A DNA stretch of 64,000 nucleotides from Rhodobacterales bacterium. GTDB taxonomy: Bacteria; Pseudomonadota; Alphaproteobacteria; Rhodobacterales; Rhodobacteraceae. A program made the position numbers and the translations under genes. Below are positions 46,346 to 55,495 of the stretch, one piece after another; position 1 is the first letter of the stretch, and each line of letters opens with the position of its first letter. The notes beneath the pieces were generated by a model. The model did not search any database. It saw only the letters and a list, made by a program, of their open reading frames with translations, and was not told the DNA's origin. Location: NCBI GenBank assembly GCA_002748285.1, contig PDSA01000025.1:62001-126000 (forward strand). The letters run 5' to 3'.

Positions 46346-46840
46346 CTTGGTGATCCTTTTGCTGGTGGCAGGGCATTGCGGCGCAGCTTAACCGATTGAT
46401 CTGGGAATGATAAGACATAGTGTGATTGCGGCAATCGCCCCCCGCAAGACGCACGAAGCCTTGTCGGCGCACCTCCAAATGCGGTGAGGAAGCCCCAGCA
46501 CGATCTGAGTTACCCCGGACAGGCCGGGAACGATGTCCCGGCAGGACGAAAGAATGAATGCTCTCGTTGCCAAAGCATGGCAGGTCGACTGCCCTATCCC
46601 GTATCAGGCATTGGAAATGATCCCCCATCAACCACCATTATGAGGCACGGCCTGCCGCACCCTGGCAGAACCCCATGCCCCCAGACGGACAATCGCTTAC
46701 CTGCATCACAGCAAGCGCAATCAGAAAACCACTCCATAAAGCAGCTCTGGGGTACACAGCCTTATGCAATATGAAATAACCCTACATAATCATTAATTAT
46801 TTCCCGCATGGTTAGAAAATATGCTAAGGCTCGGTTCATT
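46346..46840. other. gene-free divergent region between suf operon and LysR gene
   Basis: No supported gene. It contains the probable suf promoter (46407-46434) with a 13-bp palindrome GATTGCGGCAATC (46424-46436). From about 46720 it is AT-rich and should hold the LysR promoter. The middle part, 46440-46720, has GC-rich inverted segments (for example CCGGGA/TCCCGG near 46530) but no RNA family I recognise. Confidence 0.5.
46407..46434 (-). promoter_or_regulatory. putative promoter of the suf operon
   Basis: On the minus strand TTGCCG (46434-46429) and TATCAT (46412-46407) are separated by 16 bp, about 60 bases before the first gene. The -35 hexamer is inside the palindrome GATTGCCGCAATC, a possible operator. 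Confidence 0.4.
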
Positions 46841-47746
46841 ATGGATTGGGATAAACTGAGAATCTTTCATGCGGTCGCCGATGCCGGCAGCCTAACGCAC
46901 GCCGGCGAGCAGCTGCGGCTGAGCCAATCCGCCGTCAGCCGCCAGATCCGTGCGCTCGAAGAAAATCTGGATGCCACCCTGTTTCACCGCCACGCCCGCG
47001 GCCTGATCCTGACCGAACAGGGCGAGCTGCTGTTTGACGCCACCACCGCCATGGAAAAACGGCTCGAAGCCGCCACCGCCCGCATCCGCGACAGCTCGGA
47101 CAAAGCCTTTGGCCAGCTCAGGGTCACCACCACCACCGGCTTTGGCTCGCTCTGGCTGGCACCGCGGCTCTCAAAGCTTTATGAAAAATATCCGGGGCTG
47201 AAAATCGACCTGATGCTGAATGAAAACGTGCTGGATTTGCCCATGCGCGAGGCCGATGTCGCCATCCGCATGAAAGAACCCAGCCAAGCCGATTTGATCC
47301 GAAAACGGCTGATGGGCGTCAATATGCGCCTCTATGCCTCGCAGAACTATCTGCGTAAAAACGCCCCCCCCGCCCATGTCGAAGATCTGGGGGATCACCG
47401 GCTGATCTGCCAATCCACCACCTCGACCCAGGTCAGCGCCGCAGCCAGCTTTGCCCAGTTTCTGCTGACCCATCATGTGGGTTCACTGCTGACGGTGAAC
47501 AATTATTTCGGCGTGCTGCAAGGGGTACTGTCGGATCTGGGAATCGGGGTGCTGCCCGATTACGTCACCGAAGATTTCCCGAATCTGGTCCGGGTGCTGC
47601 CCGAGCTGGAATCGAACGAAGTTCCGGTGTTTCTGGCCTACCCGGAAGAGTTGCGCCACTCAAAGCGCATTGCAGCCTTTAGGGGATTCGTCACCGACGA
47701 AATTATTGCGCGGCGGAAAAAACTACGAAATCAATCAGATGGTTAA
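46841..47746 (+). CDS. LysR family transcriptional regulator
   Basis: LysR-type regulator, 301 residues. The N-terminal helix-turn-helix is KLRIFHAVADAGSLTHAGEQ followed by LRLSQSAVSRQIRALEENL. The effector domain includes TTTGFGSLWLAPRLSKLYEK and VNNYFGVLQGVLSDLGIGVL. The start ATG at 46841 gives the family N-terminus MDWDKLRIFHAV; the frame is open to 46808. It is divergent from the suf operon, so control of suf is possible, but LysR proteins of this subtype are common and the target is unknown. Confidence 0.92.
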   Translation: MDWDKLRIFHAVADAGSLTHAGEQLRLSQSAVSRQIRALEENLDATLFHRHARGLILTEQGELLFDATTAMEKRLEAATARIRDSSDKAFGQLRVTTTTGFGSLWLAPRLSKLYEKYPGLKIDLMLNENVLDLPMREADVAIRMKEPSQADLIRKRLMGVNMRLYASQNYLRKNAPPAHVEDLGDHRLICQSTTSTQVSAAASFAQFLLTHHVGSLLTVNNYFGVLQGVLSDLGIGVLPDYVTEDFPNLVRVLPELESNEVPVFLAYPEELRHSKRIAAFRGFVTDEIIARRKKLRNQSDG

Positions 47747-47888
47747 GCCATGCGTTCAGCGCATAGCGGGGTTGCGCAACATTTGCGCTATTGTCCTTGA
47801 ACGGGGGCAGCGGCGCGCCTAAATAGGCTATGTGAAGGCGGCAATTTGAGGAGACTCTTGCTGATTTCATACCTCCCTGTTGGACTTT

Positions 47889-47919
47889 GGCCGAGCCTTT
47901 TGCGCTCGGCCTTTTTTTT
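47889..47919 (+). terminator. strong Rho-independent terminator before purL
   Basis: Perfect stem GGCCGAGC/GCTCGGCC with a 7-nt loop, followed by eight T. It lies 143 bases after the LysR stop codon and 85 before purL. It could end the LysR transcript or a small RNA encoded between 47750 and 47919. Confidence 0.9.
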
Positions 47920-48003
47920 GCTTGACGGGCATTGGCTCTTTTCCTGTGGGCTGTCTTGGCGTATGAGATCAGGCACCATTTGCCATCGGGGATACGGGAT
48001 AAA

Positions 48004-50163
48004 ATGCAGGAACCAGCCATCACCAAGGAACTGATTGCCAATCACGGAATCAGCGAAGATGAATATCAGCGCTTGCTGGACATCATCGGCCGCCAGCCCA
48101 GCTATACCGAGCTGGGGATTTTCTCGGCCATGTGGAACGAGCATTGTTCGTATAAATCCTCGAAAAAATGGCTGCGCACCCTGCCCACCGAAGGGGCACA
48201 GGTGATCTGCGGCCCCGGCGAAAATGCCGGCATCGTCGATATTGGCGATGGGCAATGCGTGGTGTTCAAGATGGAAAGCCACAACCACCCCTCATATATC
48301 GAGCCCTATCAGGGCGCGGCCACCGGGGTGGGCGGGATTTTGCGCGATGTGTTCACCATGGGCGCGCGCCCGATTGCGGCGATGAATTCGCTTTCCTTTG
48401 GCGAACCCAGCCATCCGAAAACCCGCCAGCTGGTGCATGGGGTGGTTGAGGGCATTGGCGGCTATGGCAACTGTTTTGGCGTGCCCACCGTGGGCGGCGA
48501 GGTGCGCTTTGATCCGGCCTATAATGGCAACTGTCTGGTGAATGCTTTTGCCGCCGGTCTGGCCGAGAGTGACAAGATCTTTTACTCGGCTGCTTCGGGC
48601 GTTGGGATGCCGGTGGTCTATCTGGGGGCCAAAACCGGGCGTGACGGGGTTGGCGGGGCCACCATGGCTTCGGCCGAATTTGACGACACGATCGAAGAAA
48701 AACGCCCCACCGTGCAGGTCGGCGACCCCTTTACCGAAAAGCGCCTGATGGAGGCCACGCTGGAGCTGATGGCGACCGGGGCGGTGATCTCGATTCAGGA
48801 CATGGGCGCGGCTGGGCTGACCTGTTCGGCGGTTGAGATGGGCGATAAGGGCAATCTGGGGGTCAAGCTGTATCTGGATGATGTGCCCTGCCGCGAAGAA
48901 AACATGTCCGCCTATGAGATGATGCTCTCGGAAAGCCAAGAGCGGATGCTGATGGTGCTGAAGCCCGAATTGGAGGCCGAGGCCAAGGCGGTGTTCGAAA
49001 AATGGGATCTGGATTTTGCCATTGTCGGCGAAACCATCGCCGAGGATCGCTTTGTCATCATGCATGGCGGCGAATGCAAGGCCGATCTGCCGCTCAAGGC
49101 GCTGTCGGGCAACGCGCCGGAATATGACCGCCCTTGGGTCGAAACCCCTGCCCCAGCGCCTTTGACCGATGCGGTGCAGATCAACGCGATTGAGGGCTTG
49201 CGGGCGCTGATCTCATCGCCCAACTACGCCGCCAAGCAATGGGTATACGAACAATATGACACCATGGTGATGGCCGATACGGTGATCACTCCGGGCGCAG
49301 GGGCGGGCGTGGTACGGGTGCATGGCACCGATAAGGCGGTGGCGTTTACCTCGGATGTGACCCCGCGCTATGTCAAGGCCGACCCGGAAATGGGCGGCAA
49401 ACAGGCGGTGGCCGAAACCTATCGGAACCTCTCGGCCGTGGGGGCCAAACCGCTGGCCACCACCGATAACATGAATTTCGGCAACCCCGAAAAGCCTGAA
49501 ATCATGGGCCAGTTTGTTGGCGCGATCAAAGGCATCTCGGCGGCGGTCAGCGCCTTGGATATGCCGATCGTTTCCGGCAATGTCAGCCTTTATAACGAAA
49601 CCGACGGCAGTGGCATTCTACCTACCCCGACCATTTGCGCGGTGGGGCTGATCGAACATAGCGATCAGATCATTTCGGGCCACGCCCGCGATGGCCATCT
49701 CGCGCTGCTGGTCGGTACCACGGGGCAACATCTGGGGCAATCGGCGCTGCTGGCCGAAGCCTTTGGCCGTCATGAAGGTCAGGTGCCCGAGGTCGATCTG
49801 GAGGCTGAAAAACGCCACGGAGAATTCATCCGCGCCAATCACGAGCTGATCCGCGCCGTCACAGATCTGTCGGATGGCGGTCTGGCGCTGGCGGCCTTTG
49901 AAATGGCCGAAGCCGGCGGGGTTGGGGTGACGCTGGACAGCGACGATACCGCCACCCTGTTTGGCGAAGATCAGGCGCGCTATCTGGTGGCCTGCAACTT
50001 TGATCAGGCCGAAGCGCTGATGCTGGCCGCCAATGCCGCCGGGGTGCCGATTGCCAATGTCGGCAGCTTTGGCGGCGATCAGGTGCGGTTTGGCAAATCC
50101 TCGGCCGATCTGGCCCAGCTTTCCGAACTGTATCGCGCTTCGTTCATCCAAACCATCGGCTAG
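48004..50163 (+). CDS. purL: phosphoribosylformylglycinamidine synthase, PurL subunit
   Basis: ATP-dependent step of purine synthesis converting FGAR to FGAM. At 719 residues it is the small PurL that works with PurS and PurQ, which are not in this window. Landmarks: [20 protein letters not shown], the nucleotide-binding [34 protein letters not shown] with the catalytic His, and the second-half repeat [18 protein letters not shown]. The frame opens at 47932, but the ATG at 48004 gives the family start [15 protein letters not shown]. Confidence 0.96.
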   Translation: MQEPAITKELIANHGISEDEYQRLLDIIGRQPSYTELGIFSAMWNEHCSYKSSKKWLRTLPTEGAQVICGPGENAGIVDIGDGQCVVFKMESHNHPSYIEPYQGAATGVGGILRDVFTMGARPIAAMNSLSFGEPSHPKTRQLVHGVVEGIGGYGNCFGVPTVGGEVRFDPAYNGNCLVNAFAAGLAESDKIFYSAASGVGMPVVYLGAKTGRDGVGGATMASAEFDDTIEEKRPTVQVGDPFTEKRLMEATLELMATGAVISIQDMGAAGLTCSAVEMGDKGNLGVKLYLDDVPCREENMSAYEMMLSESQERMLMVLKPELEAEAKAVFEKWDLDFAIVGETIAEDRFVIMHGGECKADLPLKALSGNAPEYDRPWVETPAPAPLTDAVQINAIEGLRALISSPNYAAKQWVYEQYDTMVMADTVITPGAGAGVVRVHGTDKAVAFTSDVTPRYVKADPEMGGKQAVAETYRNLSAVGAKPLATTDNMNFGNPEKPEIMGQFVGAIKGISAAVSALDMPIVSGNVSLYNETDGSGILPTPTICAVGLIEHSDQIISGHARDGHLALLVGTTGQHLGQSALLAEAFGRHEGQVPEVDLEAEKRHGEFIRANHELIRAVTDLSDGGLALAAFEMAEAGGVGVTLDSDDTATLFGEDQARYLVACNFDQAEALMLAANAAGVPIANVGSFGGDQVRFGKSSADLAQLSELYRASFIQTIG

Positions 50164-50224
50164 CTTGCACAGCCCGCCGTCACCGCCTAAGGTGACAGCC
50201 AGCAACAAGAAAAGGACAGCTCAT

Positions 50225-50467
50225 ATGGCCATGGAAGCCTTTGAAATCGAAAACCGGATTCGCGCCCATTTTCCAGATGCGAAAATCACCATCACCGATC
50301 TGGCTGGCGATGGGCAACATTGGGCCGCCGAAGTGATTGATGAAAGCTTCCGGGGGAAAAACCGGGTGCAGCAGCAACGCGCGGTTTATGCCGCACTCAA
50401 GGACGAAATGGAGGGCTCCTCGGCCCCGCTGCACGCCCTGGCCCTGACCACCAAAGCGCCCGAGTAA
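50225..50467 (+). CDS. BolA family protein (IbaG/YrbA-like)
   Basis: 80-residue BolA-fold protein with the motifs AKITITDLAGDGQHWAAEVI, then FRGKNRVQQQRAVYAALKDE and a conserved C-terminal His (LHALALTT). It probably binds a [2Fe-2S] cluster jointly with the CGFS glutaredoxin two genes downstream. The longer frame from 50033 overlaps purL; the ATG at 50225 has AAGGA 9 bases upstream. It is a different BolA subtype from the one at 23879. Confidence 0.93.
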   Translation: MAMEAFEIENRIRAHFPDAKITITDLAGDGQHWAAEVIDESFRGKNRVQQQRAVYAALKDEMEGSSAPLHALALTTKAPE

Positions 50468-50474
50468 CCCAGCC

Positions 50475-50786
50475 ATGGGCCTGTGGCTGAGCATCCCCTT
50501 AACGCTTTTCGCGCTGCTTGTCATCGCCATTATCGCCGAGATGCTGCTCCGCCGCGGACGCCCCCGCCCCAGCCTGGCGCAACAATTTCTCGGTGATGCG
50601 GCCAGTGACGAGGCCGCCCCGGATCAGGAACTGGGTCTGGAGGCGGTGGATATGGAGGTGATCCGCGCCTCGGAACGGGCCAACACCGCCGCCGCGTCTT
50701 TGGGCGCGCGCGATCTGCAATTCTGGACCCAACGGCTTACGCGCCGCCCCGCACCACAAGACAAACCGATAAAGGAGACAAAATAA
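50475..50786 (+). CDS. hypothetical protein with one membrane segment
   Basis: 103 residues with one N-terminal membrane segment (GLWLSIPLTLFALLVIAIIA) and a charged cytoplasmic part without recognised domain. It lies between bolA and grxD; its stop codon overlaps the grxD start (TAATG), and it begins 7 bases after bolA. The gene is real by context, but no function can be assigned. Co-translation with Grx4-BolA suggests a link to iron or Fe-S metabolism (inference). Confidence 0.75.
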   Translation: MGLWLSIPLTLFALLVIAIIAEMLLRRGRPRPSLAQQFLGDAASDEAAPDQELGLEAVDMEVIRASERANTAAASLGARDLQFWTQRLTRRPAPQDKPIKETK

Positions 50787-51148
50787 TGACCGATATTGCC
50801 AAAGAGATCGACAATCTGGTGCATACCCATGACGTGGTGCTATTTTTGAAAGGCACCAAAGAGGCTCCGCAATGCGGTTTTTCCTCGCGGGTGGCCGGGG
50901 TGCTGAATTACATGGCTGTGGATTATGCCGATGTGGATGTGCTGGCCAATGAGGCTGTGCGTCAGGGGATCAAGGATTATTCCGACTGGCCGACCATCCC
51001 GCAGCTTTACGTCAAAGGTGAATTTGTTGGCGGCTGTGACATCGTCACCGAAATGACCCTGTCGGGCGAGCTGGATCAGCTGTTGGAAAAAGAGGGCGTT
51101 GCCTTTGACAAACAGGCCGCAGACAAAATCCGCGAGGCCAATAGCTAA
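50786..51148 (+). CDS. grxD: monothiol glutaredoxin, CGFS type (Grx4)
   Basis: Binds and transfers [2Fe-2S] clusters, alone or with BolA proteins. The 120 residues include the motif GTKEAPQCGFSSRVAGVL with the single active Cys, the glutathione-contacting DWPTIPQLYVKGEFVGG (cis-Pro) and GGCDIVTEM. Length and motifs are normal. The bolA gene two positions upstream is the likely partner. Confidence 0.96.
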   Translation: MTDIAKEIDNLVHTHDVVLFLKGTKEAPQCGFSSRVAGVLNYMAVDYADVDVLANEAVRQGIKDYSDWPTIPQLYVKGEFVGGCDIVTEMTLSGELDQLLEKEGVAFDKQAADKIREANS

Positions 51149-51211
51149 GCCCGCTTGATCCACCCCGCAAACTTTGGTTTGAGGGAGAGGGATTTGGCGC
51201 AGGGCTATAAT

Positions 51212-51250
51212 AAAAGCCCCCCAAACCAGATCGGTTCGGGGGGCTTTTTA
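51212..51250. terminator. Rho-independent terminator after grxD
   Basis: AAAAGCCCCCC (51212-51222) and GGGGGGCTTTTTA (51238-51250) form an 11-bp stem with a 15-nt loop. With A and T tracts on both sides it can serve grxD and, in reverse, lon. Confidence 0.88.
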
Positions 51251-51286
51251 TGTTCCAACAGGCTCTTTAATCCAACCTACAGCGTT

Positions 51287-51381
51287 TGACAAAAGACCTA
51301 AAGAATATCCCCTAACGCGTTGAAATCTATAATTTCAGACAGCGTTAGGGGGGGGTAGTTTTTTCGCATACCGTTTTAATG
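51287..51381. repeat. MITE-like intergenic repeat, copy 3
   Basis: About 95 bp: starts CTACAGCGTTTGACAAAAGA and ends TTTTTTCGCATACCGTTTTA, with central hairpin CCCCTAACGC/GCGTTAGGGG around TGAAAT-CTATA-ATTTCA. It has the same orientation as copy 2 but is more diverged. Its end runs into the lon stop codon. Confidence 0.7.
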
Positions 51382-53787
51382 CGCCGTCGCCCCCAGATCA
51401 TCGGGTTTCGCAACCAAAGCCGCCTTGGCCGCCGCCGCATCCTCGGCGGCTTCGTCCCATTCAATCGGCTCGGGCAGACGCACCAGCGCATGTTTCAGCA
51501 CATCCGAGACATGCGCCACCGGAATGATCTGCAAGCCCTCTTTCACATTATCCGGGATCTCGGCCAGATCCTTTTCATTTTCCGCCGGGATCAGCACGGT
51601 TTTGATCCCGCCACGCAACGCCGCCAGCAGCTTTTCCTTGAGCCCGCCAATCGGCAGCACATTGCCGCGCAACGTGACTTCCCCGGTCATGGCAACATCC
51701 TTTTTCACCGCAATATCGGTCAGCACCGAAACAATCGAGGTCACCATGCCGATACCCGCGCTGGGGCCGTCTTTGGGCGTGGCCCCCTCGGGGACGTGAA
51801 CGTGAATGTCGATGCGCTCAAATTTCGGAGGCTCCACCCCAATCTCAGGGCTGATCGAGCGCACATAAGAGCTGGCCGCATCAATGCTTTCCTTCATCAC
51901 ATCGCCCAGCTTGCCGGTGGTTTTCATCCGCCCCTTGCCGGGCAGTTTCAACGCCTCGATCGACAGCAATTCACCGCCAACCGATGTCCAGGCCAGCCCA
52001 GTCACAACCCCGACCTGATCCTGCTCTTCAGCCAGACCATAGCGGAATTTCTTGACCCCGAGATAATCGCTCAGATTATCCTTGCCGATGCGTACCACCT
52101 CTTTGGCTTTGCGCACGATTTCCGTCACCGATTTGCGCGCCAGCTTGGCGATCTCACGCTCCAACCCGCGCACCCCGGCCTCGCGGGTATAGGTGCGGAT
52201 GATTTCCTTGAGCGCCGGTTCGCTGATCTCAAACTCGCCCTTTTTCAGCCCGTGATTTTCGATCTGCTTTCGGATCAGATGCCGCTTGGCAATCTCAGTT
52301 TTCTCATCCTCGGTATAACCCGACAGGGTGATGATCTCCATCCGGTCCAGCAGCGGGCTGGGCATGTTCATGCTGTTGGCGGTGGTGATGAACATCACAT
52401 TGGACAGATCATATTCAACCTCAAGATAGTGATCGACAAAAGTGCCGTTTTGTTCCGGGTCCAGCACCTCAAGCATGGCCGAAGCCGGATCACCCCGGAA
52501 ATCCTGCCCCATTTTGTCGATTTCATCCAGCAAAATCAATGGGTTGGTCGTTTTTGCCTTTTTCAGCGCCTGAATGATCTTGCCGGGCATCGACCCAATA
52601 TAGGTGCGCCGATGGCCGCGGATTTCGGATTCATCCCGCACCCCGCCCAGCGAGATACGGATAAACTCGCGCCCCGTGGCCCGGGCAACCGATTTGCCAA
52701 GGCTGGTCTTACCCACACCGGGCGGGCCCACCAGACACAGAATCGGCCCCTTGAGCTTGCGCGAACGCTGCCCCACGGCCAGATATTCAATGATCCGCTC
52801 CTTGACTTTTTCAAGGCTGTAATGATCGTCATCCAGCACCTTTTGTGCCGCATCCAGATCCTTTTTCACCCGGCTGCGCTTACCCCATGGGATCGACAGC
52901 ATCCAATCCAGATAATTGCGCACCACGGTGGCTTCGGCACTCATCGGCGACATGCTTTTCAGCTTCTTCAGCTCGGCATTGGCCTTTTCCAGCGCCTCGG
53001 CGCTCAGCTTGGTCTGAGCGATCCGCTCTTCCAGCTCGCTGACCTCATTCTGACCCTCATCGCCTTCGCCCAGCTCTTTCTGAATCGCCTTCATCTGCTC
53101 ATTCAGATAATATTCACGCTGGGTGCGTTCCATCTGGGTTTTCACCCGGGTCTTGATCTTTTTCTCAACCTTCAGCACCGACATTTCGCCCTGCATCAGG
53201 CCATAGATTTTCTCAAGCCGTTCGGCTACGGACAGAGTTTCCAGCAGCTCTTGTTTCTGCTCAACCTCGATGCCCAGATGGCCGGCGACCAGATCAGACA
53301 GCTTGGCGCTCTCGACCGCGTCGGCCACCGCCGTCATCGCCTCTTCGGGGATGTTTTTCTTGATCTTGGCATAGCGTTCAAACGCGCTGGCGACCGAGCC
53401 GAGCAGCGCCTGAACCGTTTCCGCATCGCCCGTAGTTTCGCTCAGAGCCTGGGCGCGGGCCTCAAAGACGTTCTCATTAGGCAGATATTCGGTAATTTTC
53501 ACCCGCCGCTTGCCCTCAACCAGCACTTTGACGGTGCCATCGGGCAGTTTGAGCAGTTGCAGCACATTGGCCAGCACCCCGACCTTGTAGATGCCATCAG
53601 TATCGGGGTCATCGGCGGCCGGGTCGATCTGGCTGGACAGCAGGATCTGCTTGTCATCCACCATCACTTCTTCCAGCGCACGCACCGATTTTTCGCGGCC
53701 CACAAACAGCGGCACGATCATATGCGGAAACACCACGATATCGCGCAAAGGCAGAACCGGGTAAGATGTGTTGAGCTGCTCAGTCAT
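51376..53787 (-). CDS. lon: ATP-dependent protease Lon
   Basis: Cytoplasmic AAA+ serine protease degrading damaged and regulatory proteins. The 803 residues show the N-terminal substrate domain (YPVLPLRDIVVFPHMIVPLF), Walker A GPPGVGKTSLGKS near residue 355, Walker B LILLDEIDKM, and the proteolytic Ser in PKDGPSAGIGMVTS near residue 676 with its Lys partner in IGGLKEKLLAALRGG. A heat-shock (RpoH) promoter lies about 85 bases before the start. A MITE-like repeat abuts its stop codon. Confidence 0.97.
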   Translation of the reverse strand: MTEQLNTSYPVLPLRDIVVFPHMIVPLFVGREKSVRALEEVMVDDKQILLSSQIDPAADDPDTDGIYKVGVLANVLQLLKLPDGTVKVLVEGKRRVKITEYLPNENVFEARAQALSETTGDAETVQALLGSVASAFERYAKIKKNIPEEAMTAVADAVESAKLSDLVAGHLGIEVEQKQELLETLSVAERLEKIYGLMQGEMSVLKVEKKIKTRVKTQMERTQREYYLNEQMKAIQKELGEGDEGQNEVSELEERIAQTKLSAEALEKANAELKKLKSMSPMSAEATVVRNYLDWMLSIPWGKRSRVKKDLDAAQKVLDDDHYSLEKVKERIIEYLAVGQRSRKLKGPILCLVGPPGVGKTSLGKSVARATGREFIRISLGGVRDESEIRGHRRTYIGSMPGKIIQALKKAKTTNPLILLDEIDKMGQDFRGDPASAMLEVLDPEQNGTFVDHYLEVEYDLSNVMFITTANSMNMPSPLLDRMEIITLSGYTEDEKTEIAKRHLIRKQIENHGLKKGEFEISEPALKEIIRTYTREAGVRGLEREIAKLARKSVTEIVRKAKEVVRIGKDNLSDYLGVKKFRYGLAEEQDQVGVVTGLAWTSVGGELLSIEALKLPGKGRMKTTGKLGDVMKESIDAASSYVRSISPEIGVEPPKFERIDIHVHVPEGATPKDGPSAGIGMVTSIVSVLTDIAVKKDVAMTGEVTLRGNVLPIGGLKEKLLAALRGGIKTVLIPAENEKDLAEIPDNVKEGLQIIPVAHVSDVLKHALVRLPEPIEWDEAAEDAAAAKAALVAKPDDLGATAH

Positions 53788-54280
53788 GTTTTGTCCTTTT
53801 TGAGTGGCCTGTCAGGCGCTGGCCCCATCCTTTTTGGCAGCCTGCCCCCTATGCCGGTCTTTGGACTCTCAAAAATAGGCACAGCGGCCCATCCTTTCAA
53901 GTTCCAAAACCATTCAGATTTTGCGCAATGTGCCTGTTTGACGCCGGTGGAGCAAGCATACATTTGCTCAAAACAGGCGATATTTAGCAACAATGTTACG
54001 GATCGGCACAATAATTGGGCCATTGCCTGCCGATTGTTCCCAACGGATGTAAAACGGGCGGCCCCCCCTCTGCCGACAAGGCCCAGCCTGCCACCTGAAA
54101 CATCAAGCGGCACAAATCACCCGAGAATGCCCCAGGCATGGCGGAGCATTCGCGCCTGATGTTGCAGGTCAGCCGCCCTATAGCGTTTGACGAAATACCC
54201 GAAACATAGAGCATCACTTAACGCCGCCTGAAATCAACGATTTCAACGCGTTAAGTGATTCAGGCTTTTCGCATAACGCA
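53788..54280. other. gene-free region upstream of lon
   Basis: No supported gene. It contains the RpoH promoter of lon (53873-53901) and, at the far end, MITE-like repeat copy 2 (54178-54285). Short open frames on both strands lack family resemblance. Confidence 0.6.
53873..53901 (-). promoter_or_regulatory. heat-shock (RpoH) promoter of lon
   Basis: On the minus strand CTTGAAA (53901-53895) and CCTATTT (53879-53873). Counted as CTTG-N18-CCTATTT, this fits the alphaproteobacterial RpoH consensus CTTG-N17/18-CYTATNT. The -10 element is 86 bases before the lon ATG. lon is a classic heat-shock gene. Confidence 0.72.
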
Positions 54281-54285
54281 TTAAG
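54178..54285. repeat. MITE-like intergenic repeat, copy 2
   Basis: 108 bp beginning CTATAGCGTTTGACGAAATA and ending TTTTCGCATAACGCATTAAG. Outer ends are imperfect inverted repeats (GCGTTTGACGAAA versus GCGTTATGCGAAA). The centre forms a hairpin CTTAACGC/GCGTTAAG with inner TGAAATC-AAC-GATTTCA. It includes the stop codon of the LTD-Hint gene. Confidence 0.8.
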
Positions 54286-55495
54286 CCACCGATTGCAGCA
54301 CCGGGCGGTTGTTTCTCAAATGACGCGCAATCAGGCGCCGCGCCTTGGCCCCCTTTATCAACGGCCGCGCCGGCTGCGGGCGGCAAACGCCCCGGAGCAG
54401 ATCCGGCAGCGGGATATCCAGAATGGCCTGGATTTCATCCAGTGCCGCAGCTGGGATGGATCTCAGTGCCTGCTGGCCCAGATAGAGGCTCTCGGCCGGA
54501 ATGCCATTGGCATAGATAATCTCATGATTTTGCAGCATGATATGGTAATATGTCACCGGCTTTTGCGGCACGTCCAAATACACCCCGGGCAAATCCAGCA
54601 AGGCCTTGGCTGGCACCAGAACCTCGGCTGCACCCAACATCCGCCGGGCAATCGGGCCCTTCACCAGAACCCGGTGCTGCTGCGACAGCCGCAGATCGCT
54701 GGACGGCACCCCAAGACCAAGCGCCCCCTTGCGGATGCAAACCGCCGCCAGATTCGGAGCGGCGGCGACGTCTTGTGCCGACCAGCTTCTGGCGAAAAGC
54801 CAGCTGATCGGCTGAACGCCGTGGTCACTGGTGATCAGCTCATCTCCGACCCGCAGCTCTTCGATCGCCCGCGCCCCACCCGGGGTCATCAGCAAAGTGC
54901 CATCGGCAAAACAGACATTACTGGTTCCCGGATTGGGCGTATCGGTGCCAAATGTGTCCGAGCCATCTCCGGTGCGCTGCACCGATAACCCATCGGTATC
55001 ATTGCCAAAATCCTCGCCCGCGCCAACGCGGGTGGCCGTGGACGAAAACCCGGAATAGCCTCCGCCCCCTGCTGTGGGGTCGTCCAGACTGTCGCCGTTA
55101 AAGGTCGCCTGAATAAACTCATCATTATTGGGGTCATAAACCGTGACGTTATCACCACCATTGTTGATCAGTGGCGAAGCCCGACCCGCATCAAAGAACA
55201 AATCATCCGGCCCACCGGTGGGCAAAGAGCCACCGGACTGCACCCCGGACATGACCATCGCATGACCGCCGGGCTGCAACACCGTGCCGGGCGGAAAGGT
55301 AAACCAATGCCCAACGCCTGCATCCCACATCTGCAGCCCGGAAATATCAACCGCGCTGTCCGAAGCGTTATACAGCTCGACATACTCATCCGTTGCATTG
55401 GCCACGCCATTGCCATCGGTATCGAAATTCTGGGCACCGTTCGGATCAACGAGAATCTCGTTGATGACGATGCCGCCCAAAAGACTATCTGCCAT
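54281..55495 (-). CDS. LTD and Hint domain protein
   Basis: 404 residues. Residues about 8-150 resemble a lamin-tail (LTD) domain: GGIVINEILVDPNGAQNFDT, TDEYVELYNASDSAVDISGL and GTVLQPGGHAMVMSG. It includes a Ca-binding-like DTDGNGVANATDE. A Gly/Asp-rich linker follows. From Cys about 194 there is a Hint_2-type domain (NVCFADGTLLMTPGGARAIE, then LRVGDELITSDHG, and YYHIMLQNHEIIYANGIPAE). Such Hint proteins are common in Rhodobacterales; self-splicing or cleavage is not established. No classical signal peptide is seen, so type I secretion is possible. The ATG at 55495 is chosen by domain start; the frame runs to 55726. Confidence 0.78.
   Translation of the reverse strand: MADSLLGGIVINEILVDPNGAQNFDTDGNGVANATDEYVELYNASDSAVDISGLQMWDAGVGHWFTFPPGTVLQPGGHAMVMSGVQSGGSLPTGGPDDLFFDAGRASPLINNGGDNVTVYDPNNDEFIQATFNGDSLDDPTAGGGGYSGFSSTATRVGAGEDFGNDTDGLSVQRTGDGSDTFGTDTPNPGTSNVCFADGTLLMTPGGARAIEELRVGDELITSDHGVQPISWLFARSWSAQDVAAAPNLAAVCIRKGALGLGVPSSDLRLSQQHRVLVKGPIARRMLGAAEVLVPAKALLDLPGVYLDVPQKPVTYYHIMLQNHEIIYANGIPAESLYLGQQALRSIPAAALDEIQAILDIPLPDLLRGVCRPQPARPLIKGAKARRLIARHLRNNRPVLQSVA

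Noticed and set aside
51379..54159. 926-codon open frame on the plus strand opposite lon
   Set aside because: It is a shadow of lon created by codon bias. The translation is rich in Arg, His, Gln and Phe, lacks domains, and lon itself has every catalytic motif.
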